From contig NZ_RCWF01000002.1 in assembly GCF_003667345.1 (NCBI RefSeq), positions 124,001-188,000 of the forward strand: a stretch of DNA of 64,000 bases, written 5' to 3'. Position numbers and translations under genes: made by a program. Positions within the stretch are counted from its first letter, which is position 1. Each line of letters starts with the position of its first letter. Below, in pieces: positions 7,680 to 17,002 of this stretch. This DNA comes from Poseidonibacter antarcticus. Lineage in GTDB: Bacteria > Campylobacterota > Campylobacteria > Campylobacterales > Arcobacteraceae. Below the pieces are notes generated by a model that was not told the origin of the DNA, searched no databases, and worked only from the letters and a program-made list of their open reading frames with translations.

Positions 7680-10294
7680 TTTAAACTTCTTTTTTTATTA
7701 TATTTTATAACTGCCATTTTAATAATATCATTAAATACAAACCAAATACTTACATAAACCCATAAGAATAATGCCCATTGCCAGTTAATTCTAGGAAGTA
7801 AATCAAAACTATATAAACCAAGAGCTGTTCCTAATAATGCTGTTATAAAAGATGCAAAAAATAATTGCCATGAGGGATGAGGTTTTTTAAAAAACCAATC
7901 TGCTATTCTTGTATTAAAAATAGTATAATGCCCTGCAATAATTAATTTTACAAAAAATAAAGTTTGTACAAAACCTAAAAATGATTTTTCATCATTTATA
8001 TCCACCCACATTGGAAGTTCTGGTAAAAAAGCACTTTGAGGATTGGCTTTTAAATAAATCATAACTATATAAAAAATAGCAAAGGAGCTTAATACTCCTG
8101 CAATTCCCAACCAAGTTGATAAAATAAATACATTTTTCATATCCCATCTTACGGGTTTTTCTTCAACTTTTGTATTATCATAAGCTATTGCCATAATTGG
8201 AATATCATTTAAAAGAGCTAGTATAATAATCATTATTGCAGTAATAGGATAGAAATCAAACAATACTATTGAAAGTGTCATAAACATAAGTATTCTAACA
8301 GTTTCAGCTATTCTATAAACGACATAACTTTTCATTCTCTCAAATACAATTCTTGCTTGTTCAATTGCATCAACTATTACTGTAAGCCCTGGTGCCATAA
8401 GCACAATATCAGCAGCAGCTCGTGCAGCATCTGTTGCACCACTAACAGCAATACCACAATCAGCTTTTTTAAGTGCAGGAGCATCATTTACCCCATCACC
8501 TGTCATTCCTACAATATGATCTGCTTTTTGTAATTCATCAACAATAAAATATTTATCTTCAGGAAGAACTTGTGCAAAGCCATTTGCGTTTTCTATTATC
8601 CTAACTATTTCTGATTCATGTTTTTTTACATTACCTATAGGAATAGGTTTATTATTTAATTCTTTTTGTACTTCATTAACTATTTTTTCAACACTTTCAT
8701 CTATTTCTTTATCTGTACTACTTGTATTTAATGTTTTAACTATTGAACGTGATAATATTTCTGAGAGATATATATACTCTTTTTGATTTTGTCCTTTTAA
8801 TTCTTTGATATCCTCTATATCATCACCAATTTGAAGTATATTAGAAATATATTTAGCTACAGCAATATTATCGCCTGTTATCATTTTTACTGATACACCT
8901 TTTTTATTTGCTTCTGTTATAGCTTGTTTAGAATCCATTCTTGGCAAATCATAAAGTGCAATTAATCCTACAAAATGATATTTATTCTCATCTTTTTGTT
9001 TGTATGCCACACCTAATGTTCTAAAACCTTTTTTTGCAAAGTTTTCTACTTGTGCATAATCTGATTTCTTTTCATTTAAATTTTCATCACATAATTCAAT
9101 AATAATTTGAGGTGCACCTTTTATATAACTTACTTCATTGTTGAAAATTGCTTCAGTTTTCTTATGTATAGGATCAAAAGATATAAATTTTGTTATTTTG
9201 ATTTCATTTAGTTTTTCTTCTAATTTATTATCACTTATATATTCAAAAATTGGTTTTTCAATTGGGTCTTTATTCTCTTTTTTACTAGCATATGCACCAT
9301 AAAGCATTAATTCATCAATTGTATAATTTCTTACTAAATATGGTTCTGCCAAACTCATTTTATTTTGTGTAAGTGTTCCTGTTTTATCAGAACAAAGAAT
9401 ATCCATTCCAGCTGCTTCTTCAATAGCTGAAAGTTTTGTAACAATAGCTTGTTTTGTAGCTAAAACTCTAGCTCCCAATGCCATTGTAACAGTTAGAACA
9501 GCAGGCATTGCAACAGGAATTGCTGAGATTGTTAAAATAAGTGCAAAAATCAATAATTCTAAAAGAGGTTCATTACTATTTATACCATGCCAAATAATAA
9601 TACCGATTAAAAAAAGTGTCATAATGATTAAATAATTCCCAACTTTTATAACCATTGATTGAAAGTGACCATGTTCTTGTTTTTCAGCTTTTGCAACTAA
9701 ACCAACTGTTTTACCAAAGTATGTATTTAATCCAGTTGCAGTTACTTTTGCAATCATTTCACCTTGTTTTATAATTGCATTTGCATATAAGCTTTCATTT
9801 ATTTGTTTATTTACAGGTAAGGATTCACCTGTTAATGCCGATTGATCCACTTGAATAAAATCTTCACCACCTAAGAGAATACAATCAGCAGCAACTACAT
9901 CACCAATTTTTATTTTGATAATATCATCAGGAACAACTTCTTTTGAATTAATAGTTTTCCACTTTCCATCTCTTAGAACTAATGCTTCTCTTGCAAGTTT
10001 CTTCTTTAAAACAGCTATTGCATTAAGTGCTTTTGATTCTTGATAAAAATCTACAAAAGCATTTATAAAAAGCATCAGTATAATAACTGAAAAATCTTCC
10101 CACCTTTGTGCAACAGCAGAAAGAATAGCTGCAATTTCTATCATCCAAGGAATTGGTCCCCAAAATCTTTTAAAAAGTCGATTTAGCCAATTAACTTGTT
10201 TTTCATTTAATTCGTTATAACCATATTTTTTAATTCTTTTTTGAACTTCTTCTTCACTCAATCCTGTTAAGATATCTAAATCTTTATCTTTCAT
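7676..10294 (-). CDS. Plasma-membrane proton-efflux P-type ATPase (P3A type)
   Basis: 872-residue P3A-type ATPase, the class that pumps protons outward at the cost of ATP. It has an actuator-domain TGES (residues 155-158), the PVAMPAV membrane-4 motif near 260, the phosphorylated aspartate in SDKTGT at residue 303, and the hinge motif GDGVNDAP near 598. The N- and C-terminal ends carry the usual membrane pairs. I chose the ATG at 10294, which has GGGG about six bases upstream, over a TTG at 10306 with no ribosome site. It leads the operon with the DUF4010 and DUF6629-like genes. Confidence 0.92.
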   Translation of the reverse strand: MKDKDLDILTGLSEEEVQKRIKKYGYNELNEKQVNWLNRLFKRFWGPIPWMIEIAAILSAVAQRWEDFSVIILMLFINAFVDFYQESKALNAIAVLKKKLAREALVLRDGKWKTINSKEVVPDDIIKIKIGDVVAADCILLGGEDFIQVDQSALTGESLPVNKQINESLYANAIIKQGEMIAKVTATGLNTYFGKTVGLVAKAEKQEHGHFQSMVIKVGNYLIIMTLFLIGIIIWHGINSNEPLLELLIFALILTISAIPVAMPAVLTVTMALGARVLATKQAIVTKLSAIEEAAGMDILCSDKTGTLTQNKMSLAEPYLVRNYTIDELMLYGAYASKKENKDPIEKPIFEYISDNKLEEKLNEIKITKFISFDPIHKKTEAIFNNEVSYIKGAPQIIIELCDENLNEKKSDYAQVENFAKKGFRTLGVAYKQKDENKYHFVGLIALYDLPRMDSKQAITEANKKGVSVKMITGDNIAVAKYISNILQIGDDIEDIKELKGQNQKEYIYLSEILSRSIVKTLNTSSTDKEIDESVEKIVNEVQKELNNKPIPIGNVKKHESEIVRIIENANGFAQVLPEDKYFIVDELQKADHIVGMTGDGVNDAPALKKADCGIAVSGATDAARAAADIVLMAPGLTVIVDAIEQARIVFERMKSYVVYRIAETVRILMFMTLSIVLFDFYPITAIMIIILALLNDIPIMAIAYDNTKVEEKPVRWDMKNVFILSTWLGIAGVLSSFAIFYIVMIYLKANPQSAFLPELPMWVDINDEKSFLGFVQTLFFVKLIIAGHYTIFNTRIADWFFKKPHPSWQLFFASFITALLGTALGLYSFDLLPRINWQWALFLWVYVSIWFVFNDIIKMAVIKYNKKRSLK

Positions 10295-10443
10295 AAGAAA
10301 CCCCAAAAATAATAATTTTTATTAGAATTATTATACTCTTACAATTATAAATTAATTATTAATTTTATTCTAAATAATAATTTTAATTATAGGTTAAATT
10401 GAATATGATAATATTCTTTCAAATAAAATTTTTAAGGATAAAA

Positions 10444-10857
10444 ATGGAAAAAATAAATACAAGTTGCAATTATGACAATAGTGCAAAACTTATATTAAGA
10501 CTCACAATAGGTTTTTTAATGTTATTTCATGGTCTTGGAAAAATATCACATGGTGTTTCAGGTTTAGAAGGGATGTTTGCAAATTCAGGATTACCATCAT
10601 TTATAGCTTACGGTGCATATTTAGGTGAAGTAATAGCTCCACTAATGCTAATAATTGGTTTTAAAGTTAGAATAGCAGCAGTATTGATTATTGGAACAAT
10701 GGCTACAGCAATTGGACTTGCACATCTAAACGATATTTTTACAAGAACAGATCAAGGAGCATGGGCTATTGAACTTCAAATGTTATATCTTTTAGGATCA
10801 TTAAGTATTTTATTACAAGGTGCTGGAAAATATAGTTTAGATTATTTAAGAAAATAA
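10444..10857 (+). CDS. DoxX family membrane protein
   Basis: 137-residue four-helix membrane protein of the DoxX family. The signature start is RLTIGFLMLFHGLGKISHG near residues 17-35, followed by GLPSFIAYGAYLGEVIAPLMLIIGF and a C-terminal helix (LQMLYLLGSLSILLQGAG). DoxX proteins are linked to thiosulfate/quinone oxidation or redox stress, but most have no known substrate. The ATG at 10444 follows AAGGA. An in-frame TTG at 10399 would add a poorly conserved leader and was rejected. It is divergent from the proton ATPase and monocistronic. Confidence 0.85.
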   Translation: MEKINTSCNYDNSAKLILRLTIGFLMLFHGLGKISHGVSGLEGMFANSGLPSFIAYGAYLGEVIAPLMLIIGFKVRIAAVLIIGTMATAIGLAHLNDIFTRTDQGAWAIELQMLYLLGSLSILLQGAGKYSLDYLRK

Positions 10858-11076
10858 TCTAAACTATTTATAAATACATAATCAATTTTCTTTTAAAATA
10901 CTTGAACAATCTATTAAATATGTAATAGTTTTTTTTTGAGTATTTTAAGGAAATTTGTTTTTCATTAATTTCATTGTAACAAAATACTATCTTAATCCTT
11001 TGCAAATCACTCTTTAATTTTAATAAAATAATGTTATTATTATAAGAGCTTATATTTAAATTTCTGAAGGAATATT

Positions 11077-13359
11077 TTGAGAAAACTATCAGATGAAAAC
11101 TTTATACTAAATATTGTGAAATATACTCCATCTATATTTGTAGTAGTAATAGCACTACTAGTTAACTTTTATATTTCTATTGATCATACTAAAAATTTAA
11201 AAAAAGACAAAGAAGAGATTAGAAAAAATTATATTAAATTAAATAAAGATATAAGTAAAACTAATATAAATAATGTACATAAATATATAAATAATAAAAA
11301 ATTAGAATCTATTAACTCATTAAAAAAAGAAATTAAAGGTCAATCATATAATGCTCATAATGTAATGACAACAATATATAATGACTTTAAAAATATAAAA
11401 TCAAAAGAAGAAATCACTCAAATAATAAAATCTGCATTAAAAAATATTAGATTTAATGATGGAAGAAGTTATTTTTTCATATACGATTTAAATGGAACAA
11501 ATATTTTTCATCCAGTAAAACCTGAACGGGAAGGAAAAAACTTTTATAATCTTCAAGATTTACATAAAAAATTTATTATTCAAGAATCTATAAACATAGC
11601 AAAAAGTAAAAAAGCAGAAGGATTCCAAACATGGATGTTTAATAAACCTAATGATACTTTAAAAGAATATCAAAAAATAGGATTTATAAAAAAGTTCAAT
11701 CCTTACAATTGGTTTATTGGTATAGGAGAATATAAACAAAACTTTCAAAATAAAGTTAAAAAAGAAGTCTTAGATAATATAAAAACTATAGAATACAAAG
11801 ATAAAAATAATGTTTTTGTAATAGATGAAAAAGGTAATTTATTATTATCAGAATTAAACTTTTCTAATATTAGTCATTTAGATAAAAATAATATATTTTT
11901 AAAATCATATACAAATTTTATAAATTCTAAGAAAAAATCTACATATTTAGAATACACATTTGAAAATGAAGAGAAAAGATATAATAAGATATCTTATTTA
12001 GAAAAAATCAATGATTATAATTGGGTAATTGGAACTGGATTTGATTATAATAATTTAAATTCTATGATTATTCAAAAACAAAAAGAATTAGAAGAAGATT
12101 ATCAAAAAAATTTAATGATTATAAGAATATCAACTTTAATTATTACATTAATATTTTTAATACCATCACTATTTGTATCAAGATTTCTAAAAAGAATTTT
12201 TCTTTCATATAAACAAAAACTTTTAGAAAATGAAACTACAAAATTTGAAACAATGATGGAAGAATTAAATCTTATTTTTGATAACTTACCTATAAATGTT
12301 ATTTATAAAGATACTAAAGACAATATTATCAGAGCAAATAAGAATATGGCGGATTCTCTTAATCTAAGTACAGAAGATTTAAGAAATAAACCTTCAAAAA
12401 ATATTTTTCCAGATTTTTATAAAGAATATTACAAATGTGATCTTGAAACTATAAAATCTAAAAAGACTATAGCAGATATTCTTGGAAAATATAAATCAAA
12501 AGATGGAATAAAACTTATCAATTTCTCTAATATTCCTATTTTTGATAAAAATGGAGAAGTTCGAAATATTATTGTTTTTGTTACAGATATTACTGAAAAA
12601 GAAGCTCTTAAAGAAGATAATAAAAGAAAAGAAGTACTATTATACCAACAAAGCAAAATGGCAACAATGGGTGAGATGATTGCTAATATTGCCCATCAAT
12701 GGAAACAACCCTTATCAACAATCACTGTTGCTGCAACTGGAACAAAGCTTCAAAAGCAAATGAATTGTTTATCTGATGAAAGCTTATTCTCATCCTTAGA
12801 TTCAATAAATAATTCAGCACAATATTTAGCTCAAACAATAGATGATTTTAGAAACTTTTTTAATCCAGATAAAAATAATTATTCTGAATTTATTATTTCA
12901 TCTACTATTGAGAAAACATTAAAACTTTTACTTCCAAAATATAAAACTCAAAATATCGAAATTATAAAAGATATTGAAAATATTGAAATTATCTCTTTAG
13001 AAAATGAAATTATACAAGTGTTAATAAATATCTTAAATAATGCAAGAGATGAACTAATTAAATATAAACAAAGAAGATTGATTTTTATAAAAACATATAA
13101 AAAAGAAAATTCTTTAATCCTTGAAATTAAAGATAATGCAAAAGGTATAAACAAAGATATTATAGACAAAATCTTTGATCCATATTTTACTACAAAAAAA
13201 GATTCTGAAGGTACAGGAATAGGTTTATATATGAGTAAAAATATTCTAACAAAGCTTTTAAATGCAGAGTTTAAAGTAGAAAATAAGACTTTCTCTTATG
13301 ATAATATTAAATATACTGGAGTAAAGTTTAGTATAAATATTCCCATTACTCCTTCTTAA
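11077..13359 (+). CDS. Membrane sensor histidine kinase (Cache - PAS - HisKA - HATPase)
   Basis: 760 residues. A membrane segment at about 17-35, a large periplasmic part with two Cache-like units (GRSYFFIYDLNG near 129, NNVFVIDEKGNLLLS near 244), a second membrane segment at about 348-368, then a cytoplasmic PAS domain (about 395-508). The phospho-acceptor histidine is H540 in MIANIAHQWKQPLS, the class common in Campylobacterota. The ATPase domain shows NILNNARDEL, KDNAKGI and GTGIGLYMSK. The start is TTG with GAAGGA 7 bases upstream. No response regulator is adjacent, so the partner and ligand are unknown. Confidence 0.92.
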   Translation: MRKLSDENFILNIVKYTPSIFVVVIALLVNFYISIDHTKNLKKDKEEIRKNYIKLNKDISKTNINNVHKYINNKKLESINSLKKEIKGQSYNAHNVMTTIYNDFKNIKSKEEITQIIKSALKNIRFNDGRSYFFIYDLNGTNIFHPVKPEREGKNFYNLQDLHKKFIIQESINIAKSKKAEGFQTWMFNKPNDTLKEYQKIGFIKKFNPYNWFIGIGEYKQNFQNKVKKEVLDNIKTIEYKDKNNVFVIDEKGNLLLSELNFSNISHLDKNNIFLKSYTNFINSKKKSTYLEYTFENEEKRYNKISYLEKINDYNWVIGTGFDYNNLNSMIIQKQKELEEDYQKNLMIIRISTLIITLIFLIPSLFVSRFLKRIFLSYKQKLLENETTKFETMMEELNLIFDNLPINVIYKDTKDNIIRANKNMADSLNLSTEDLRNKPSKNIFPDFYKEYYKCDLETIKSKKTIADILGKYKSKDGIKLINFSNIPIFDKNGEVRNIIVFVTDITEKEALKEDNKRKEVLLYQQSKMATMGEMIANIAHQWKQPLSTITVAATGTKLQKQMNCLSDESLFSSLDSINNSAQYLAQTIDDFRNFFNPDKNNYSEFIISSTIEKTLKLLLPKYKTQNIEIIKDIENIEIISLENEIIQVLINILNNARDELIKYKQRRLIFIKTYKKENSLILEIKDNAKGINKDIIDKIFDPYFTTKKDSEGTGIGLYMSKNILTKLLNAEFKVENKTFSYDNIKYTGVKFSINIPITPS

Positions 13360-13377
13360 ATTAAACCTAAATTTTCT

Positions 13378-13419
13378 CCTATTTCATAATCATTTAAAAT
13401 TAATTTATCGTGAAATAGG
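13378..13419. terminator. Possible hairpin between convergent genes
   Basis: CCTATTTCA at 13378-13386 is the exact inverse of TGAAATAGG at 13411-13419, with a 24-base loop. It sits between the convergent histidine kinase and amidotransferase genes, where a shared terminator is expected. The stem is short and AT-rich and the flanking T-tracts are poor, so this is tentative. Confidence 0.35.
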
Positions 13420-13437
13420 AAAATATTACTTAAAAAT

Positions 13438-14205
13438 TTATGAAGCTAAATCATCTATAAATAAACAACTTTTCTTTCTTGTTTCTATATTTCTATCTTG
13501 TACTATATCCATGAAATTACTCAATATTTTATTACTTATATCACACTTATCTACTTTTCCAAGTAGCTTTTTCAAACTAATACCTGATTTTATTAATTCA
13601 TCTTCTTGATTTATAATATACTCTTTCATAATATTTACATTAAACTCAGGATGAAATTGAACACCCCAAATATATTTAGTAAATCTTACAGCTTGGTGTT
13701 GTTCTTTATAATTAGAAGCTAAAACAACTGCTTTTGAAGGTAATTTTACAGCACTTTGATAATGTGTTTCAAAAGCATAAAATTGTCTTGGAAAACCTTT
13801 AAATAAGGGATCGTTTGAAGAATTTATTGTTCTTTTAATTTTAACTCTTCCTATTTCTTTTCCTTTTTTGTTAAAATCACTTTTACCACCCAAAGCCTTT
13901 GCTATAAGTTGATGACCGTAACATATACCAAGAAGAGGGATTTTTTTTGAAGCTATCTTTCTTATATATTTTTCAAGTTCAACACTCCAATTTAACTCTT
14001 CACTTACCATTGAATGTGAGCCAGTTATTATAAAAGCAGCAGCACTTTGTAAACTTGGTAATTTCTGATTTTTAAGAATATGAATAATTTTAATATTTTT
14101 ATCTGTTTTACCTAAAAAGTTTATTACCCATGCATCAAAATCACCAAATTTCTCTTTTGTTGTATCAAAAGTTTCTCCAGTTTTTAGTATATAAATATAT
14201 TTCAT
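13438..14205 (-). CDS. Class I glutamine amidotransferase (GMP-synthase-like)
   Basis: 255 residues of a stand-alone class I glutamine amidotransferase. The nucleophile is Cys95 in LLGICYGHQL, with the His/Glu pair at about 185/187 in GVQFHPEF. Such single-domain proteins resemble GuaA's amidotransferase half, but their acceptor substrates vary and are usually unknown. The ATG at 14205 has a strong GGGAGA ribosome site. That site lies in one arm of an inverted repeat (see the leader at 14214-14292). It follows the YdeP-type gene on the same strand by about 106 bases. Confidence 0.85.
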   Translation of the reverse strand: MKYIYILKTGETFDTTKEKFGDFDAWVINFLGKTDKNIKIIHILKNQKLPSLQSAAAFIITGSHSMVSEELNWSVELEKYIRKIASKKIPLLGICYGHQLIAKALGGKSDFNKKGKEIGRVKIKRTINSSNDPLFKGFPRQFYAFETHYQSAVKLPSKAVVLASNYKEQHQAVRFTKYIWGVQFHPEFNVNIMKEYIINQEDELIKSGISLKKLLGKVDKCDISNKILSNFMDIVQDRNIETRKKSCLFIDDLAS

Positions 14206-14213
14206 TGATTTCT

Positions 14214-14292
14214 CCCAATTGTTATTTATTAATTATATAGCTTTTATAAAAGCTATGGATAAAATAATATGGATATATATTATACAATTGGG
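14214..14292 (-). promoter_or_regulatory. Nested inverted repeats in the amidotransferase leader (possible ribosome-site-masking RNA)
   Basis: On the minus strand, CCCAATTGT (14292-14284) can pair with ACAATTGGG (14222-14214), and the last bases of the second arm belong to the GGGAGA ribosome site of the gene starting at 14205. Inside this outer pair lies a perfect 20-base palindrome at 14237-14256 (AGCTTTTATAAAAGCT core). The RNA could therefore fold into a two-part structure hiding the ribosome site. It could equally be an upstream terminator for the oxidoreductase gene or a protein operator. The repeats are seen directly; the function is inferred. Confidence 0.45.
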
Positions 14293-14311
14293 ATTAGATT
14301 AAGTTAATTTA

Positions 14312-16555
14312 TTAAATAATTACTCTTTCTAAAGTTATATCAATAAATTTATATGACGGTGTAAAACTTTTATTATCAAAATCATTAAGAGAAACTAAAG
14401 GAGTAGCTTCAGGGAAATATGCTGCAGCACATCCTTGCTTAATATCATAAGATACTACTTCAAAGTTTAAGACCTCTCTTTTTATTCCATCTTTACTATG
14501 AGATTTAATATCTACTATATCTCCATTTTTAAAACCAAGTTTATTAATATCTATTTCATTTAAAAAGATAATTCTTCTTTTATTTGTTATTCCTCTATAT
14601 CTATCATTTGTATCATAAACTGTAGTATTAAACTGATCATGGGATCTAATTGTCATTAAAGCAAGATGCTTTTGTTTTAAAATAAGATTAGGTGTTTTAT
14701 TTATAATGAAGTTTGCTTTTTTTGTTGCTGTTTCCCAAATTTTATTCTTTGCATTATTATATAATTCAAGACCATTTTTATTTTCAATTGAATCATTATA
14801 AGAAATAAATGAAGGTAAAACTTCCTCAATCTTTTCTCTAATTTTACTATAATCACTAATTAAATCTAAAAAATCTACTTTTTCATTTCCTAAAGTTGCA
14901 TTAGCAATTCCTGCAATAATAGCAGGTTCAGATTTTAAATATAAAGAAGCTGGCTTATTTCTTCCTTTTGAAGAGTGAACCATACTCATTGAATCTTCAA
15001 CAGTTAAACATTGAACACCATTTTGTTGAATATCTAATTCTGTTCTTCCTAAACAAGGTAAAATTAAAGCTTCTTTTCCACAAATTAAATGACTCTTATT
15101 TAAATGAGTTGAAATATGAACAGTTAAAGAACAAGCTCTTAAAGCTTCATATGTAAATCTTGTATCAGGTGCTGCATCTGCAAAATTTCCACCAAGACCT
15201 ATAAATACTTTATTTTTTTCTTTATGCATTACTTTAATTGCATGAACTACATCTACCCCATGACTTCGTGGACTTTTAAAGTTAAACACACTATCAATTT
15301 TCTTTAAAAACTCTTCTTTGGGTGCTTCACTAATCCCAACAGTTCTATCTCCTTGAACATTACTATGCCCTCTAACAGGACATGCCCCTGCTCCTTCTTT
15401 CCCAATATTACCTTTGATTAATAATAAATTTATGACTTCTTCAATAGTTGCAACACCATGCTCGTGTTGTGTTAATCCCATTGCCCAACAACATATTGTT
15501 TTTTCTGAAGATATATAAAGTTCACTAATTTCAATAATATCTTCTTTACTTAAAGATGTTTCAGCAAGTAAAGGATCCCATTGTTTTGCTAGAATTGTTT
15601 TTTTATATTCTTCAAATCCAGAAGTATGTGTTTTAATAAAATCTTCATCTATGCTATCAGAATGATTTTCAAGTATATATTTTACAATTGCTTGAATCAA
15701 AGCCATATCACTACCCATTCTTACTTGATAATAGTGCGTACTAATTGGCGTAGGATTATTTGTAATCATTTGGCTAATATTTTGGGGATGAACAAAAGAT
15801 ACTAATCCAGCCTCTTTTAAAGGATTAATCGAAACTATTTTAGCTCCCCTTTTTGCTGCTTTTTGTAATTCACTTAGCATTCTTGGATGATTCGTTCCTG
15901 GATTTTGTCCAAAAAGCATTATTAATTCCGCTTTATCAAAATCTTCTAAAGATACTGTACCTTTTCCAACTCCAATTGATTCAATCATACCTACACCAGA
16001 GCTTTCATGACACATATTCGAACAATCAGGAAAATTATTTGTTCCAAGCATTCTTCCCATTAATTGATATAAAAAAGCTGCTTCATTACTTGTTCTTCCT
16101 GATGTATAAAATATTGCATCATCAGGCTTATCTAAATTTTTCAAATGTTTTGAAACTACTGAGAATGCATCTTCCCATGATATGGCCTCATATTTATCAT
16201 TTTGTTTATTATAATAAAAAGGTTCAGTTAAACGACCTTTATTTGTTATAGTATATACATCGAGTTTATTTAATTGGGAAACTGTATTAGCAGAAAAGAA
16301 CTCTTTTGAAGCTCTTTTATTCGTTGTTTCAAAAGCTATTGCTTTAACACCATTCTCACAAAATTCTGTCATTGATCGTTCATTAGGTTTTGGATCAGGC
16401 CAAGCACAACCTGGACAATCAAATCCTCTTGTTTGGTTTAAATTAAATAATGTTTTAGAACCTTTAAAAAAGTCTTCTCTCATTAAAAACTTTCCAGAAG
16501 ACAATAATGCGCCCCATCCTCCAGCCGATTTAACATTTACATGTTGATTTTTCAT
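14312..16555 (-). CDS. FdhF/YdeP-type molybdopterin oxidoreductase
   Basis: 747 residues related to the molybdopterin-dependent formate-dehydrogenase superfamily, closest in pattern to E. coli YdeP. The N-terminus has GGWGALLSSGKFLMRE and the FDCPGCAWPDP motif of this subfamily. Then come SGRTSNEAAFLYQLM, MCHESSGVG, LFGQNPGTNHPRML and, late, the cofactor-binding region (RSHDQFNTTVY). YdeP is linked to acid resistance in E. coli; the substrate is unknown. I chose the ATG at 16555, with AGAGAG 6-7 bases upstream, over an ATG at 16585 with no ribosome site. Confidence 0.9.
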   Translation of the reverse strand: MKNQHVNVKSAGGWGALLSSGKFLMREDFFKGSKTLFNLNQTRGFDCPGCAWPDPKPNERSMTEFCENGVKAIAFETTNKRASKEFFSANTVSQLNKLDVYTITNKGRLTEPFYYNKQNDKYEAISWEDAFSVVSKHLKNLDKPDDAIFYTSGRTSNEAAFLYQLMGRMLGTNNFPDCSNMCHESSGVGMIESIGVGKGTVSLEDFDKAELIMLFGQNPGTNHPRMLSELQKAAKRGAKIVSINPLKEAGLVSFVHPQNISQMITNNPTPISTHYYQVRMGSDMALIQAIVKYILENHSDSIDEDFIKTHTSGFEEYKKTILAKQWDPLLAETSLSKEDIIEISELYISSEKTICCWAMGLTQHEHGVATIEEVINLLLIKGNIGKEGAGACPVRGHSNVQGDRTVGISEAPKEEFLKKIDSVFNFKSPRSHGVDVVHAIKVMHKEKNKVFIGLGGNFADAAPDTRFTYEALRACSLTVHISTHLNKSHLICGKEALILPCLGRTELDIQQNGVQCLTVEDSMSMVHSSKGRNKPASLYLKSEPAIIAGIANATLGNEKVDFLDLISDYSKIREKIEEVLPSFISYNDSIENKNGLELYNNAKNKIWETATKKANFIINKTPNLILKQKHLALMTIRSHDQFNTTVYDTNDRYRGITNKRRIIFLNEIDINKLGFKNGDIVDIKSHSKDGIKREVLNFEVVSYDIKQGCAAAYFPEATPLVSLNDFDNKSFTPSYKFIDITLERVII

Positions 16556-17002
16556 TTTTTCTCTCTGCAACTTCACTTGCATCATTTTGTTAATATTGAC
16601 TTACTTCAACTAAAATTTTGCGAGCGACAAATTTTATTTTCCTAATCTAGTTTATTAATTAGGCTACTCTTTTTTATAGTTTTATAAATAATGTTTTAAG
16701 ATTATTAAAAGAAAGATATTTATCAAAGTTTATACAATAACCATTCGTTTATGATAATATTCAACCTCGATACTAACATTATCATAACTATTCATATAGT
16801 CAATTAAAAAAGATTCAAAAATTTGAATTAACTTTAATTTTATTACTTTTTGAGTATATCAATAACAAAAATATTATTTTGTAATTAAAAAAATAGTAGT
16901 ATTAATCATTTTATTGTGGCATAATATAATTTATTAATAATTTATAAAACTGCCTAAACTTTTTACTAGTTATATTTAGTTTATAAGTATAAGGAAATTC
17001 AT
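16556..17002. other. Intergenic region between divergent ydeP-like and cyclic-di-GMP genes
   Basis: No gene is visible. It contains three inverted repeats. AAAATTT (16612-16618) pairs with AAATTTT (16629-16635) around a GC-rich loop. CCTAAT (16641-16646) pairs with ATTAGG (16658-16663). TTATGATAAT (16749-16758) pairs with ATTATCATAA (16778-16787). The first two lie in the leader of the YdeP-type gene. The last, with 19 bases between perfect 10-base arms, looks like a regulator site between the two divergent promoters. A TATAAT at about 16925-16930 could be the -10 of the downstream gene. Confidence 0.5.
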
